From the NCBI GenBank assembly GCA_036480335.1, contig JAZGGH010000080.1:1-64000 (forward strand): a stretch of 64,000 bases of DNA, in the 5' to 3' direction. The notes under the pieces were generated by a model. The model worked only from the letters and a program-made list of their open reading frames with translations. It was not told the origin of the DNA and ran no database searches. Within the stretch, counting starts at the first letter, position 1; every line of letters begins with the position of its first letter. Source of the stretch: JAZGER01 sp036480335. GTDB taxonomy: Bacteria; Pseudomonadota; Gammaproteobacteria; DSM-19610. The position numbers were made by a program, and so were the translations under genes. Below are positions 53,505-62,252 of the stretch, one piece after another.

Positions 53505-54932
53505 TTATTCAGGCGTTTTCAGCGCCAGGAAGACGGGTCCGCCACGGCGTTGAATCAGCACGGCCACTGATTTTCCAGCAGGTAATTTGTCAACTACCTT
53601 ATCAAACGTTTTTACGCTATCAACAGGCTTGTTATCGATACGCAGGATCACATCACCTTGATGAAAACCGGCATCCGATGCAGCACCTTCACCAACCTGC
53701 TCGATCAGAACACCGCCATTATCCAGCTCCAGTTCACTCTTTTGCTCATCGGATAGATTAGCTACATCCACACCCAGGCGGTTATTCGTCAATGCTTTGC
53801 TATCTGAAGCTTTTGCCATCACCGCACCTTCTTCAGGCAACTCACCCAGTTTGATCGTGAATTTGGTCAACTTGCCGTCACGCATAACACTAACAGGCAC
53901 TTCCTTACCGACTGGCGTACTCCCAACTACCGGTGGCAGGGATGAAGAGCGTTCGATATCTTTACCATTGAATGAGACAACGACGTCACCGACTTTGAAA
54001 CCGGATTTCGATGCCGGACTATCAGGCAATATTTTAGCAATCAAAGCACCCTGGGGGGTTTTCATGCTAAAGGATTCTGCTAATTCCCGAGTCACGTCCT
54101 GAATCAACACGCCCAGCCAGCCACGGCTCACCTTACCCTTCTGTTTGAGCTGCTCAACCACATCCATCGCAACATCAATCGGAATGGAAAAGGACAACCC
54201 CATGTAACCACCAGAACGGCTGTAGATCTGTGAATTTACACCGACAACTTTGCCTTCAAGATCAAACAACGGGCCACCTGAATTACCTGGGTTTATAGCT
54301 ACATCAGTCTGAATGAAAGGCACGTAGTTTTCTTTTGGCAGCGCTCGTCCCTTTGCACTGACTATTCCGGCAGTGGCAGAACGCTCAAAACCAAAAGGTG
54401 AACCAATCGCCAGCACCCATTCGCCCACCTCGAGCTTTTCCGACTGACCAATCTCTGCTACTGGCAAATGGTCTGCCTCAATTTTCAGTAATGCGATATC
54501 ACTGCGCGGATCAGTACCGATGACTTTTGCCTTTAATTCACGGCGATCCGTCAATCGAACCATAATTTCATCGGCATCTTTGACAACGTGATTATTGGTA
54601 ATAACATACCCATCTGCCGAGATAATAAACCCTGAACCCAGCGATGTTGCTTCACGTTCAATTTGCCCACCGCCACGCCCCTGTTGGCCAAAGAAATGCT
54701 TATATAGCTCGCCAAAAGGTGAGCCTTCAGGTAACTCAGGTATTTCAATACCTTCAGGCAATTGCAGGCCAGCAGAGACTTTCTGCGTGGTACTGATATT
54801 CACTACTGCCGGACTGACTTTCCCAATCAGATCGGTAAAATCGGGCAACTGTAATGCATAAGCAAAAGGTGTAATGACGATTGTTACCAGCACCATAAGA
54901 GATGTGCATAACGGTTTAATTCGAACAGACAT
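53505..54932 (-). CDS. mucD: Periplasmic serine protease/chaperone (DegP/MucD type)
   Basis: The start at 54932 (MSVRIKPLC, 475 residues) follows AGGAG; an upstream in-frame start at 54947 is unlikely. There is a signal sequence (SLMVLVTIVITPFAYA), then a trypsin-like protease with triad His in ITNNHVVKDA, Asp in SDIALLKIE and Ser in NPGNSGGPLFD, then two PDZ domains (RGWLGVLIQDV, and GVLIEQVGEGAASDAGFHQGD). It degrades misfolded envelope proteins. Its place behind rpoE-rseABC favours the name mucD. Confidence 0.93.
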   Translation of the reverse strand: MSVRIKPLCTSLMVLVTIVITPFAYALQLPDFTDLIGKVSPAVVNISTTQKVSAGLQLPEGIEIPELPEGSPFGELYKHFFGQQGRGGGQIEREATSLGSGFIISADGYVITNNHVVKDADEIMVRLTDRRELKAKVIGTDPRSDIALLKIEADHLPVAEIGQSEKLEVGEWVLAIGSPFGFERSATAGIVSAKGRALPKENYVPFIQTDVAINPGNSGGPLFDLEGKVVGVNSQIYSRSGGYMGLSFSIPIDVAMDVVEQLKQKGKVSRGWLGVLIQDVTRELAESFSMKTPQGALIAKILPDSPASKSGFKVGDVVVSFNGKDIERSSSLPPVVGSTPVGKEVPVSVMRDGKLTKFTIKLGELPEEGAVMAKASDSKALTNNRLGVDVANLSDEQKSELELDNGGVLIEQVGEGAASDAGFHQGDVILRIDNKPVDSVKTFDKVVDKLPAGKSVAVLIQRRGGPVFLALKTPE

Positions 54933-55000
54933 ATAAACTCCTACCAAAATAACTTTATTAAATTCATAAAATTCACTGTATGAAACCAGTAGTATGGAAA

Positions 55001-55459
55001 CTAGCGGGTCGAAATAGTTCGCGATAAAACCACAGGCTGATAGCGGTCATCCGAACGGATTTTGCGGGTGAATAATTTTAGCCACCACATACCTCCGGCA
55101 AAACCAGCAATGCCCGCAAAAATACTCATTGCTTCTGTTTGTGTTGAACTCCCCGCATTCGCAAGCCAGTTACCCATCAAGGCGCCAGCAAACAAAGCCA
55201 GTAATGGCACAAGATACACAGCCAGAGACCCTCGCACCAGGGCAGACTCCTGAATACCAATAACCACCTGCTCTCCCGGCTTATAATCGCCAGACGCGAG
55301 CACTTCTATTTCGCTTTGCCGATTACCCACTACTTTACTGATAACCGAAGTACCACATCCCTGCCTGACTGAACAACTGCCACAGGTAGATTGTCTGGAT
55401 GTTCTAACCCAGACCTTACCACCCTGAACCCTGACTATTTCCGCATTTTCTGTCAGCAT
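55001..55459 (-). CDS. rseC: RseC/MucC family membrane protein
   Basis: The 152-residue protein has an N-terminal cytoplasmic cysteine cluster STCGSCSVRQGCGTSV that could bind an Fe-S cluster, two transmembrane helices (VRGSLAVYLVPLLALFAGAL and SIFAGIAGFAGGMWW) and a basic tail. RseC modulates sigma-E signalling and the SoxR reducing system. It sits between rseB and mucD. Confidence 0.9.
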   Translation of the reverse strand: MLTENAEIVRVQGGKVWVRTSRQSTCGSCSVRQGCGTSVISKVVGNRQSEIEVLASGDYKPGEQVVIGIQESALVRGSLAVYLVPLLALFAGALMGNWLANAGSSTQTEAMSIFAGIAGFAGGMWWLKLFTRKIRSDDRYQPVVLSRTISTR

Positions 55460-55480
55460 AATTAGGTACCTCTATTACTG

Positions 55481-56467
55481 TCAGGGTTGGTAACGAACCG
55501 ACTTACCAAACGTTTCCAGTGTTTTCAAAGGCACTTCCCCAAGCGCCGTCACGTGATAATTGTTCACCATGGTTCCAAAGGCATTGAGTGCACCACGCCT
55601 GGAAATACCGGCGTATTTTTCATCACCAGGCGCGGCTTTTTCGATATAGAGCGAAACACTTGCCAGGCCATCACTGAACACCCAGTGCTCGACACCTGGA
55701 TTGTCTTCGGTAAGATCATGCCAGAAATGACTGGTTTGCATAAAGCCAGGGGGTAGATTCTGAAAATTCCAGTGACCAGATGGCATCACGCCATGCTTTT
55801 TGTCACGATGAAAAGACAGATCTTTTTCCCGGACCCACTGAAAGCTGGCATCCTGATAAACAGGCCGCAATTTTTTATCGTCGATACTGTCAGGAAAACT
55901 AATATCCGTATACATGATGCTCTCAATAACATTTCCTCTGTCATCAATGAGTTCAGTCTGCAACAACATGTAGGTGTCTTTTTCAGCACACAAAACACGC
56001 CCATAACGATAATTATCAAGCGGCCGAATCAGAATGCGCTGACATTTAAGCCCGGCAATCCTGGCTTCTCCTGTTAACTCAAAATGGTAATTTTTTTCGA
56101 TTTGCGCAAGATCTCCCGGAAAACTGACGGGGAAAGGATCGCGTGGCCGACTTCTGTTCAGGATGACAGATTGCTTGTCTCCCAGAACGCAGGTAACCAT
56201 TTTATTATTGCGAATCACTTCACGCTTGGGCCCACTGAGAGAAAACAAACGCTCGCGCTCACCATTTTTATCGCTGCTGTGCGTGATATGCATAACATCG
56301 GTCTGCTGGCCGCGCTGGTATATAAAAGTCCCCTCAAAGTTAGTCATCTGCACAGCAAGAGGCACCTGTTCAAGCCAGTCATGCGCATCCATTTCAGCCG
56401 AAGCAGAAAAACCCACGCACGATGTTACCAACAGAGTCAGACAGGAATAAATGTGTGTCAATTTCAC
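55481..56467 (-). CDS. rseB: Sigma-E regulator RseB/MucB
   Basis: The 328-residue periplasmic protein has a signal sequence (YSCLTLLVTSCVGFSASA). The LolA-like large domain (FEGTFIYQRGQQTDVMHITH) and small C-terminal domain (GVEHWVFSDGLASVSLYIE) match RseB, which shields RseA from the DegS protease and senses lipid or LPS signals. The start overlaps the rseA stop by 4 bp. Confidence 0.93.
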   Translation of the reverse strand: MKLTHIYSCLTLLVTSCVGFSASAEMDAHDWLEQVPLAVQMTNFEGTFIYQRGQQTDVMHITHSSDKNGERERLFSLSGPKREVIRNNKMVTCVLGDKQSVILNRSRPRDPFPVSFPGDLAQIEKNYHFELTGEARIAGLKCQRILIRPLDNYRYGRVLCAEKDTYMLLQTELIDDRGNVIESIMYTDISFPDSIDDKKLRPVYQDASFQWVREKDLSFHRDKKHGVMPSGHWNFQNLPPGFMQTSHFWHDLTEDNPGVEHWVFSDGLASVSLYIEKAAPGDEKYAGISRRGALNAFGTMVNNYHVTALGEVPLKTLETFGKSVRYQP

Positions 56468-57084
56468 CGATATCCTTCAAAACCAACCACTCTGACGTAA
56501 GGCATTGCCCCACGCATTGCATCGCTGACTGCATATTCGTTATGATTCACAAGATAACCACTCAAACGCCGCTCAACACTCGGCTCAATTCTGTCCCATT
56601 GTTCTGACGATGTTTCAACTTCAGCAACATTCTGTATCGGTGATACCAGCAAACTGGCTGAATTCACAGCGGGTATCTGGGCATTTTCAGCTGTCAGCAA
56701 TGCCTCGCTTCCACCACTTTCAAGATTCTGTATGCTGAAAACAAGGACAACAGCAACCGAAGCAGCAACAGCAAATCCGGTAATCATTTTCCAGGTAGCG
56801 TTACTGGTTCTGTTTTCAGTAGCATGAGGAATAGCCACCGACGGCGCTTCCATCGAATGGATATCATCCTGCTGCAATGCAACACGCACACGTGAAGCCA
56901 CACCCGTTTCCGATATTTGTGCAGCGCCGTTACGCATCACCTCACCAATCAATTCATAACGTCCAAGACTGGCGCTCAATGAAGCATCACGTTGCAGACG
57001 TCCCAGCAACAAAGGCCGTTCAACGTCATCAATTTCATCGTCTATCAGTGCAGATAACTGCTCTCTTACTTTATCGTCACTCAT
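56464..57084 (-). CDS. rseA: Anti-sigma-E factor RseA
   Basis: The protein has 206 residues from ATG 57084 (MSDDKVREQLSALIDDEID), with GGGGAAA just upstream and an 8-bp overlap with the rpoE stop. The N-terminal sigma-binding domain (VERPLLLGRLQRDASLSASLGRYELIGEVM segment, with RYELIGE and MRNG) is followed by a single transmembrane helix (MITGFAVAASVAVVLVFSI) and a periplasmic tail. It holds RpoE inactive until cleaved under envelope stress. Confidence 0.92.
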   Translation of the reverse strand: MSDDKVREQLSALIDDEIDDVERPLLLGRLQRDASLSASLGRYELIGEVMRNGAAQISETGVASRVRVALQQDDIHSMEAPSVAIPHATENRTSNATWKMITGFAVAASVAVVLVFSIQNLESGGSEALLTAENAQIPAVNSASLLVSPIQNVAEVETSSEQWDRIEPSVERRLSGYLVNHNEYAVSDAMRGAMPYVRVVGFEGYR

Positions 57085-57679
57085 TTGTTTCCCCTGCACC
57101 GGTGTTATCGATCAACGGTCTGATTCGAGCATCAATCGCTTCTCGCGCTCTGAATATTCGTGATCTCACCGTGCCGATCGGGCATTCCATTGTTTCTGCA
57201 ATTTCTTCGTAACTGAAGCCTTCAAGTTCACGCAGAATAATCGCTGTGCGTAAATCTTCCGGTAAATTCTCTATTGCCAGCTGGATCATATTCTCCAGCT
57301 CACTTTTTAGTAGCAGATTCTCCGGGGTAGCGTATTCTCTGAGACTAGCGGCACCATCATATTGTTCCGCTTCATGCGCTTCAATATCGTCTCTTGGCGG
57401 TCGTCTACCCGCAGCGACCAGATGATTCTTTGCCGTATTGATAGCAATTCGGTAAAGCCAGGTATAAAAAGCACTGTCACCGCGAAAATTAGGTAATGCG
57501 CGGTAGGCTTTTATGAAAGCTTCCTGGGAAACATCAAGCACCTCGCTGTGATCGCGGATATAGCGGCCGATGACATTGGCCAGCTTGTGCTCGTATTTAC
57601 GAACCAGAATGTCGAATGCAGACTTATCCCCGCCCTGTACGCGCCGGACCAGTTCTTCATCAAGTGTGCGTTCGCCCAT
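57077..57679 (-). CDS. rpoE: RNA polymerase sigma factor RpoE (sigma-E)
   Basis: The start at 57679 (MGERTLDEELVRRVQGGDKS, 200 residues) aligns with known RpoE proteins and has GAAGGGAAGG upstream; an in-frame ATG at 57727 would add 16 residues and has no ribosome site. Region 2 (FDILVRKYEHKLANVIGRYI, DVSQEAFIKAYRALPNFRGD) and region 4 (LPEDLRTAIILRELEGFSYEE, CPIGTVRSRIFRARE) are complete. ECF sigma factor for envelope stress, heading the rpoE-rseABC-mucD operon. Confidence 0.96.
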   Translation of the reverse strand: MGERTLDEELVRRVQGGDKSAFDILVRKYEHKLANVIGRYIRDHSEVLDVSQEAFIKAYRALPNFRGDSAFYTWLYRIAINTAKNHLVAAGRRPPRDDIEAHEAEQYDGAASLREYATPENLLLKSELENMIQLAIENLPEDLRTAIILRELEGFSYEEIAETMECPIGTVRSRIFRAREAIDARIRPLIDNTGAGETNE

Positions 57680-57733
57680 CTGGGCCTTCCCTTCGATTTT
57701 GAGGGCAGTATTCGTGGCTGTATTCATATAAAA

Positions 57734-57761
57734 TCAGACCCACAACCACCCAAATAGTTCA
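57734..57761 (-). promoter_or_regulatory. Candidate sigma-E-dependent promoter of rpoE
   Basis: On the minus strand, TGAACT (57756-57761) is followed after a 16-base spacer by GTCTGA (57734-57739). This closely resembles the sigma-E consensus GGAACTT with -10 GTCTAA. It lies about 55 bp upstream of the chosen rpoE start and would give autoregulation, as is known for rpoE in other gammaproteobacteria. Confidence 0.6.
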
Positions 57762-57832
57762 CCTGGACCACCTGGATACGATAAAGTACCCATCGACCAG
57801 ACCCGATTCATTACCTTACCCTATTCTGGCGG

Positions 57833-59449
57833 ATGGCTACAAGTATGCATAGACAACATAAATACGATGTTCTGGTCATTGGCAGTGGCGCTGCCGGTCT
57901 TGGCCTGGCGCTCAGACTGCCGACAAAACTGCGTATTGGCGTCCTCTCCAAGGGCTCATTGAAGGAAGGTAATACCTATTACGCCCAGGGTGGCATTTCC
58001 GCCGTTCTCGATAAAGAAGACTCTATCCAATCGCATATCGACGACACCATGGATGCAGGTGCCGGCCTGTGTAATCCTGAAGCAGTACGCTTTTCTGTAG
58101 AAAACGGCCCTGCAGCCATACAGTGGCTTATCGATCTCGGCGTACCTTTTACCCGTGACGATACGAAAAAAAACAACGACTATCACCTGACCCGTGAAGG
58201 CGGACACCAGCACCGTCGCGTGATTCATGCAGCCGATGCTACTGGCAAGGCACTGGAGACCAGCCTCGAAGGCTCTGTCAGAAAACGCGAAAATATCGAC
58301 CTGTTTGAGCACCATATAGCGGTCGACCTGATCACCGGAAAACGCCTGCGACAATCCGGCAACCGCTGTCTGGGCGCTTATGCACTTGACCGCAAGCAGG
58401 ATTGCGTTGAAGTCTTCAGGGCACGTTTTGTCATCCTCGCCACCGGTGGTGCCAGCAAAGTGTATCTATATACTAGCAACCCGGATACCTCCACAGGCGA
58501 TGGCATTGCCATGGCCTGGCGCGCCGGCTGTCGGGTTGCCAACCTCGAATTCAACCAGTTCCACCCGACCTGCCTGTATCACCCGAAAGCCAAATCCTTT
58601 CTGATTACAGAAGCCGTGCGCGGTGAAGGCGGCCGACTGATGCTCCCCGATGGCCGGCCTTTCATGCAACGCTACGATGAACGTGCCGAGCTGGCACCAC
58701 GTGATATCGTCGCCAGAGCCATCGACAATGAAATGAAACGTCGGGGTATTGATCATATTTTACTGGACATAAGCCATAAACCGGCCTCGTTCATAAAAGA
58801 ACACTTCCCGACCATCAACCAGCGTTGTATCGAACTGGGCATCGACATCACCAGAGAACCGATACCGGTTGTCCCTGCAGCCCACTACACTTGTGGTGGT
58901 GTCATCACCGACCTGAAAGGACGCACCGATATCGATGGACTCTACACCATCGGTGAATCCGCCTGTACCGGACTGCATGGCGCCAATCGCATGGCCAGCA
59001 ATTCACTGCTGGAATGCCTGGTGTTTTCCGCTGCTGCCGCACAGGATATCGAAAACCAGATAGGCACCACACCCATGCCAGGCGAATTACCGGAATGGGA
59101 TGAATCCCGGGTTTCCAATTCGGATGAAGAAGTTGTCGTCAGCCATAACTGGGATGAACTGCGTCATTTCATGTGGGACTATGTCGGCATTGTCAGAACG
59201 GACAAGCGTCTGGAACGGGCACGCCGCCGCGTTGAGCTACTCGCGCATGAAATTCAGGAATATTATGGAAATTTCAGGGTCAGTAATGACCTGCTTGAAT
59301 TACGTAACCTGGTACTGGTCGCTGAACTGATTATTCGATCCGCCCAGCAGCGCAAGGAAAGTCGAGGCCTGCATTACACATTAGACTACCCTCAACAGGA
59401 TGACAGTAATCCAGCTAGCGATACCATACTTACCCCGAATAAATTGTAG
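57833..59449 (+). CDS. nadB: L-aspartate oxidase
   Basis: FAD enzyme oxidising L-aspartate to iminoaspartate, the first step of de novo NAD synthesis. The 538-residue protein has the dinucleotide motif VLVIGSGAAGLGLALRL, the GNTYYAQGGISAVL substrate region, FVILATGGASKVY, HPTCL and the fumarate-reductase-like HYTCGGV. Start ATG 57833 or 57845. Divergent from rpoE, the usual arrangement in gammaproteobacteria. Confidence 0.96.
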   Translation: MATSMHRQHKYDVLVIGSGAAGLGLALRLPTKLRIGVLSKGSLKEGNTYYAQGGISAVLDKEDSIQSHIDDTMDAGAGLCNPEAVRFSVENGPAAIQWLIDLGVPFTRDDTKKNNDYHLTREGGHQHRRVIHAADATGKALETSLEGSVRKRENIDLFEHHIAVDLITGKRLRQSGNRCLGAYALDRKQDCVEVFRARFVILATGGASKVYLYTSNPDTSTGDGIAMAWRAGCRVANLEFNQFHPTCLYHPKAKSFLITEAVRGEGGRLMLPDGRPFMQRYDERAELAPRDIVARAIDNEMKRRGIDHILLDISHKPASFIKEHFPTINQRCIELGIDITREPIPVVPAAHYTCGGVITDLKGRTDIDGLYTIGESACTGLHGANRMASNSLLECLVFSAAAAQDIENQIGTTPMPGELPEWDESRVSNSDEEVVVSHNWDELRHFMWDYVGIVRTDKRLERARRRVELLAHEIQEYYGNFRVSNDLLELRNLVLVAELIIRSAQQRKESRGLHYTLDYPQQDDSNPASDTILTPNKL

Positions 59450-59498
59450 AAACCTTTAAATCAGTATGAACAATACACGTATGGAAGCGACTATTATT

Positions 59499-59530
59499 AA
59501 TACTTGTTAAAGTTAGAGTATTTTTACTTT
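59499..59530 (+). terminator. Possible terminator after nadB
   Basis: AATACT (59499-59504) pairs with AGTATT (59517-59522), followed by TTTACTTT. The stem is short and AT-rich, so it would be weak. The rest of the 157-bp gap to the porin gene must hold that gene's promoter. Confidence 0.35.
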
Positions 59531-59606
59531 CTTATTCATATTCTTGATTAATTGACATTCCAGCAACCCCGGTTCAGACTGCAGAAAAATAAAAACTGGA
59601 GGACGG

Positions 59607-60890
59607 ATGATTTCCTATATAAGATTGTACTCTTATATATTCGTGGTCTGTACTCACAGCGCGTCTGCATTTGCCACCAATGGTTTGAATCTACTCGGCT
59701 TTGGAACAGAATCCATAGGCATGGCGGGAGCAGATATTTCCATTGCTCGTGACACCTTTGCACTGAACATCAATCCCGCTGGGCTGGCCCAAATTAAAAC
59801 TGGTCGGCTTGATCAATACGCGGCCTTTGCTTATGCCCACAAAGTTAGTCATAAGGACGCATTCAACCGCAGAAAAAAAACATCCAATAAGCTAGCATTT
59901 CTAGGCGATGTTGGTTACGCAAAACGTATCAATCGATCGCTGACCGCCGGATTTGGTTTTTTTGCTCAGGGTGGTACAGGCAGTAAATTTAGAAATTTGA
60001 ATACTGCATTCGGTACACGCGATGATCTGGCGGTAACTTTTAGAATTGCGCGCATCATTCCTGGGATCGCATATGCTATCAATGATCAACTGTCCCTGGG
60101 CATATCGTTACTGCTTACACAAGCCTCTCTGGAGCAAGAGATTTTTCCAGACACCTCGTTTATAGACCCAGGCAATGCATTGCCACCTTTTTTCGGCTTC
60201 CATTTAAAAGATGCGACAACCCTGAAATCGGGCTATAAAACCGGAATTTTGTATAAACCTGCTAAAAACTTATCGCTTGGGTTGTCCTATACCAGTAAAG
60301 TTGAACTAGACCTTGATGGAGGCTATGCCAATGTCAATATGTCTGCCATTGGCCTGGGGAAGGTGCGTTACCGTGATGCTGCATCCAGCGGTATTGATCA
60401 GCCAGAAGAGCTAGGCATCAGTATTGCCTGGCAAGCCAACAATAAATGGCTACTGGTAGCAGAACTGAACTGGATCAACTGGTCTGATGCCGTGAAAAAA
60501 TCGCTGCTGAAATTCAAAGACCCGGACAATCCAGCAGCGCCAGCAGTGCTTGAACAAAGCATGAATCTTAACTGGCGAAATCAGTATGCCATCGCTTTGG
60601 GTACTGCGTACCAATGGAGTGAAAAGTTAGTCGTGCGTGGCGGCTTTAATTATGGCCGCAACCCGATCCCGGCCAACTCAACGAATCCATTGCTTGCACC
60701 CATTTCTAAATATCACTTTACTGCTGGATTAGGATATACCATCAATGCACATTGGCGAGCAGAAACAGCGTTGGAATATCAAGTGAAAGCATCTGAAACT
60801 TATACGAATTCACAACTACCCTTTGGTGCTAATAGTGAAGAACAGCTTTCCACGCAGGCATTGCATTTTATGGTGAGTTATATCTGGTAA
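59607..60890 (+). CDS. FadL/OmpP1-family outer-membrane transport protein
   Basis: The 427-residue beta-barrel protein begins with a signal sequence (YSYIFVVCTHSASAFA). The mature N-terminus ATNGLNLLGFGTESIGMAGADISIARD with NPAGLAQI is the typical FadL/OmpP1 hatch start. The C-terminus alternates polar and hydrophobic residues and ends in an aromatic (VSYIW), as barrel proteins do. Members import long-chain fatty acids or aromatic hydrocarbons. GGAGG lies 6 bases before the ATG. It is 21 bp upstream of a histidine kinase gene, so the three genes to the end of the window may form an operon. Confidence 0.85.
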   Translation: MISYIRLYSYIFVVCTHSASAFATNGLNLLGFGTESIGMAGADISIARDTFALNINPAGLAQIKTGRLDQYAAFAYAHKVSHKDAFNRRKKTSNKLAFLGDVGYAKRINRSLTAGFGFFAQGGTGSKFRNLNTAFGTRDDLAVTFRIARIIPGIAYAINDQLSLGISLLLTQASLEQEIFPDTSFIDPGNALPPFFGFHLKDATTLKSGYKTGILYKPAKNLSLGLSYTSKVELDLDGGYANVNMSAIGLGKVRYRDAASSGIDQPEELGISIAWQANNKWLLVAELNWINWSDAVKKSLLKFKDPDNPAAPAVLEQSMNLNWRNQYAIALGTAYQWSEKLVVRGGFNYGRNPIPANSTNPLLAPISKYHFTAGLGYTINAHWRAETALEYQVKASETYTNSQLPFGANSEEQLSTQALHFMVSYIW

Positions 60891-60911
60891 GGTGATTTTG
60901 AGTAGTTAACT

Positions 60912-62252
60912 ATGGCAGGAATTTTAAAAATAGTGGATGGTTTTCTAACCAGCGGGTATAAGTTTTCTGGAAATCAGCATCTACAACAGTTTCGTTTTTC
61001 CCTGCTCAATTCCCTGCTGATCATTGCTTCATTTTTTACCTTACTCAATTATTTTGCCTCGAAAAATGGGTTTGTTGAATTTTCACCGCTATACGAAAAA
61101 ACCTTATTATTTTATGTTTTCGCCTGTTTATTTTCGATTTATATACTAAGAAAAGACAAAGCTTACTACCCTGTAGCTACGAACATTGTAGTTCTAAGCT
61201 CACTGGTACTTTTCTATTGTGCCCTGTTTGTTGTATTGAACGATGAATTCAGACTGGTCTGGTTTTTTCTGGTGGTATTTGCCAGCTTCGTCCTGATGGG
61301 GAAAAAATACGGCCTTATTTTGATGCTCTGTGTGCTGGCGAGTATTATCCTGATCAATCAACGTTATGATTTGGGATTTTCCAGATTTGCCCAGTTCACT
61401 TTTTTTAATTCATTTTTGATTTTTACTGCATTCGCCTATTTCTTTCTGGAGAAAATAGAAAAAGATGCCCTGGAATTCACACTATTGAATAACAGACTAA
61501 AACAAAAAGTAGCTCAGGAAACACATCAGCGAGAAGAGCATGAACAAATGCTATTGCGACAGTGCCGCATGGCGAATATGGGAGAAATGCTCGACTCGAT
61601 TGCACATCAGTGGCGTCAGCCGCTAATGCACATCAATGCAATTTTATTGAATATGGATAATGCTTTGGAGTCGGAAAATCTGAATAAAAATTATCTTGAT
61701 AGAAAGGTTGATGAAATCTCTTCTCTAACAGCCCATATGTCGCAAACCATAGAAGACTTTCGAGATCTTTTTAAAACAGAAAAAGAGCGGACGCGTTTTA
61801 CTCTGAAAGGAATGATGAACGATGTCCTGGCTTTGATGAAAAACACGCTTCATGGAATAAATATAGAATATACATCTGGGGAAACAATTTCAGTTCTTGG
61901 CTATAAGAGTGAGCTAATTCAGATCATCATTATACTCTTGAGTAATGCCATTGAAGCACTCAATAGCCGCGATATACGCGACAAGAAGATAACCATCAGT
62001 ATTAAGAAAAACAGCAGGGATGTCACCATCAGTATAGAAGATAACGCCGGTGGTATTCCAGCAGAAGACATCAACAGAATATTTGATCCTTATATGACCA
62101 CAAAGGAACAGTCCGGCGGTACCGGGCTAGGTCTATATATCGCAAAAATCATTGTGGAGCATAAAATGTCAGGCGAGATAAATACCATGAACACAGCGAA
62201 TGGCGCTAGATTTATCATCACATTAAGGGAAGAAGATGTTATCGATACTTAA
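60912..62252 (+). CDS. Six-helix membrane sensor histidine kinase
   Basis: The 446-residue kinase has six hydrophobic helices in the first 190 residues (SLLIIASFFTLLNYFA, TLLFYVFACLFSIYIL, VVLSSLVLFYCALFVVL, WFFLVVFASFVLMG, LILMLCVLASIILI, FLIFTAFAYFFLE) with almost no periplasmic loop. A coiled coil and a HisKA domain with SIAHQWRQPLMHINAIL follow (phospho-acceptor His in AHQWRQPL). The ATPase domain has LLSNAIEAL, EDNAGGIP and GGTGLGLYIAK. It probably senses something within or at the membrane. It overlaps the downstream regulator gene by 17 bp. Confidence 0.9.
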   Translation: MAGILKIVDGFLTSGYKFSGNQHLQQFRFSLLNSLLIIASFFTLLNYFASKNGFVEFSPLYEKTLLFYVFACLFSIYILRKDKAYYPVATNIVVLSSLVLFYCALFVVLNDEFRLVWFFLVVFASFVLMGKKYGLILMLCVLASIILINQRYDLGFSRFAQFTFFNSFLIFTAFAYFFLEKIEKDALEFTLLNNRLKQKVAQETHQREEHEQMLLRQCRMANMGEMLDSIAHQWRQPLMHINAILLNMDNALESENLNKNYLDRKVDEISSLTAHMSQTIEDFRDLFKTEKERTRFTLKGMMNDVLALMKNTLHGINIEYTSGETISVLGYKSELIQIIIILLSNAIEALNSRDIRDKKITISIKKNSRDVTISIEDNAGGIPAEDINRIFDPYMTTKEQSGGTGLGLYIAKIIVEHKMSGEINTMNTANGARFIITLREEDVIDT

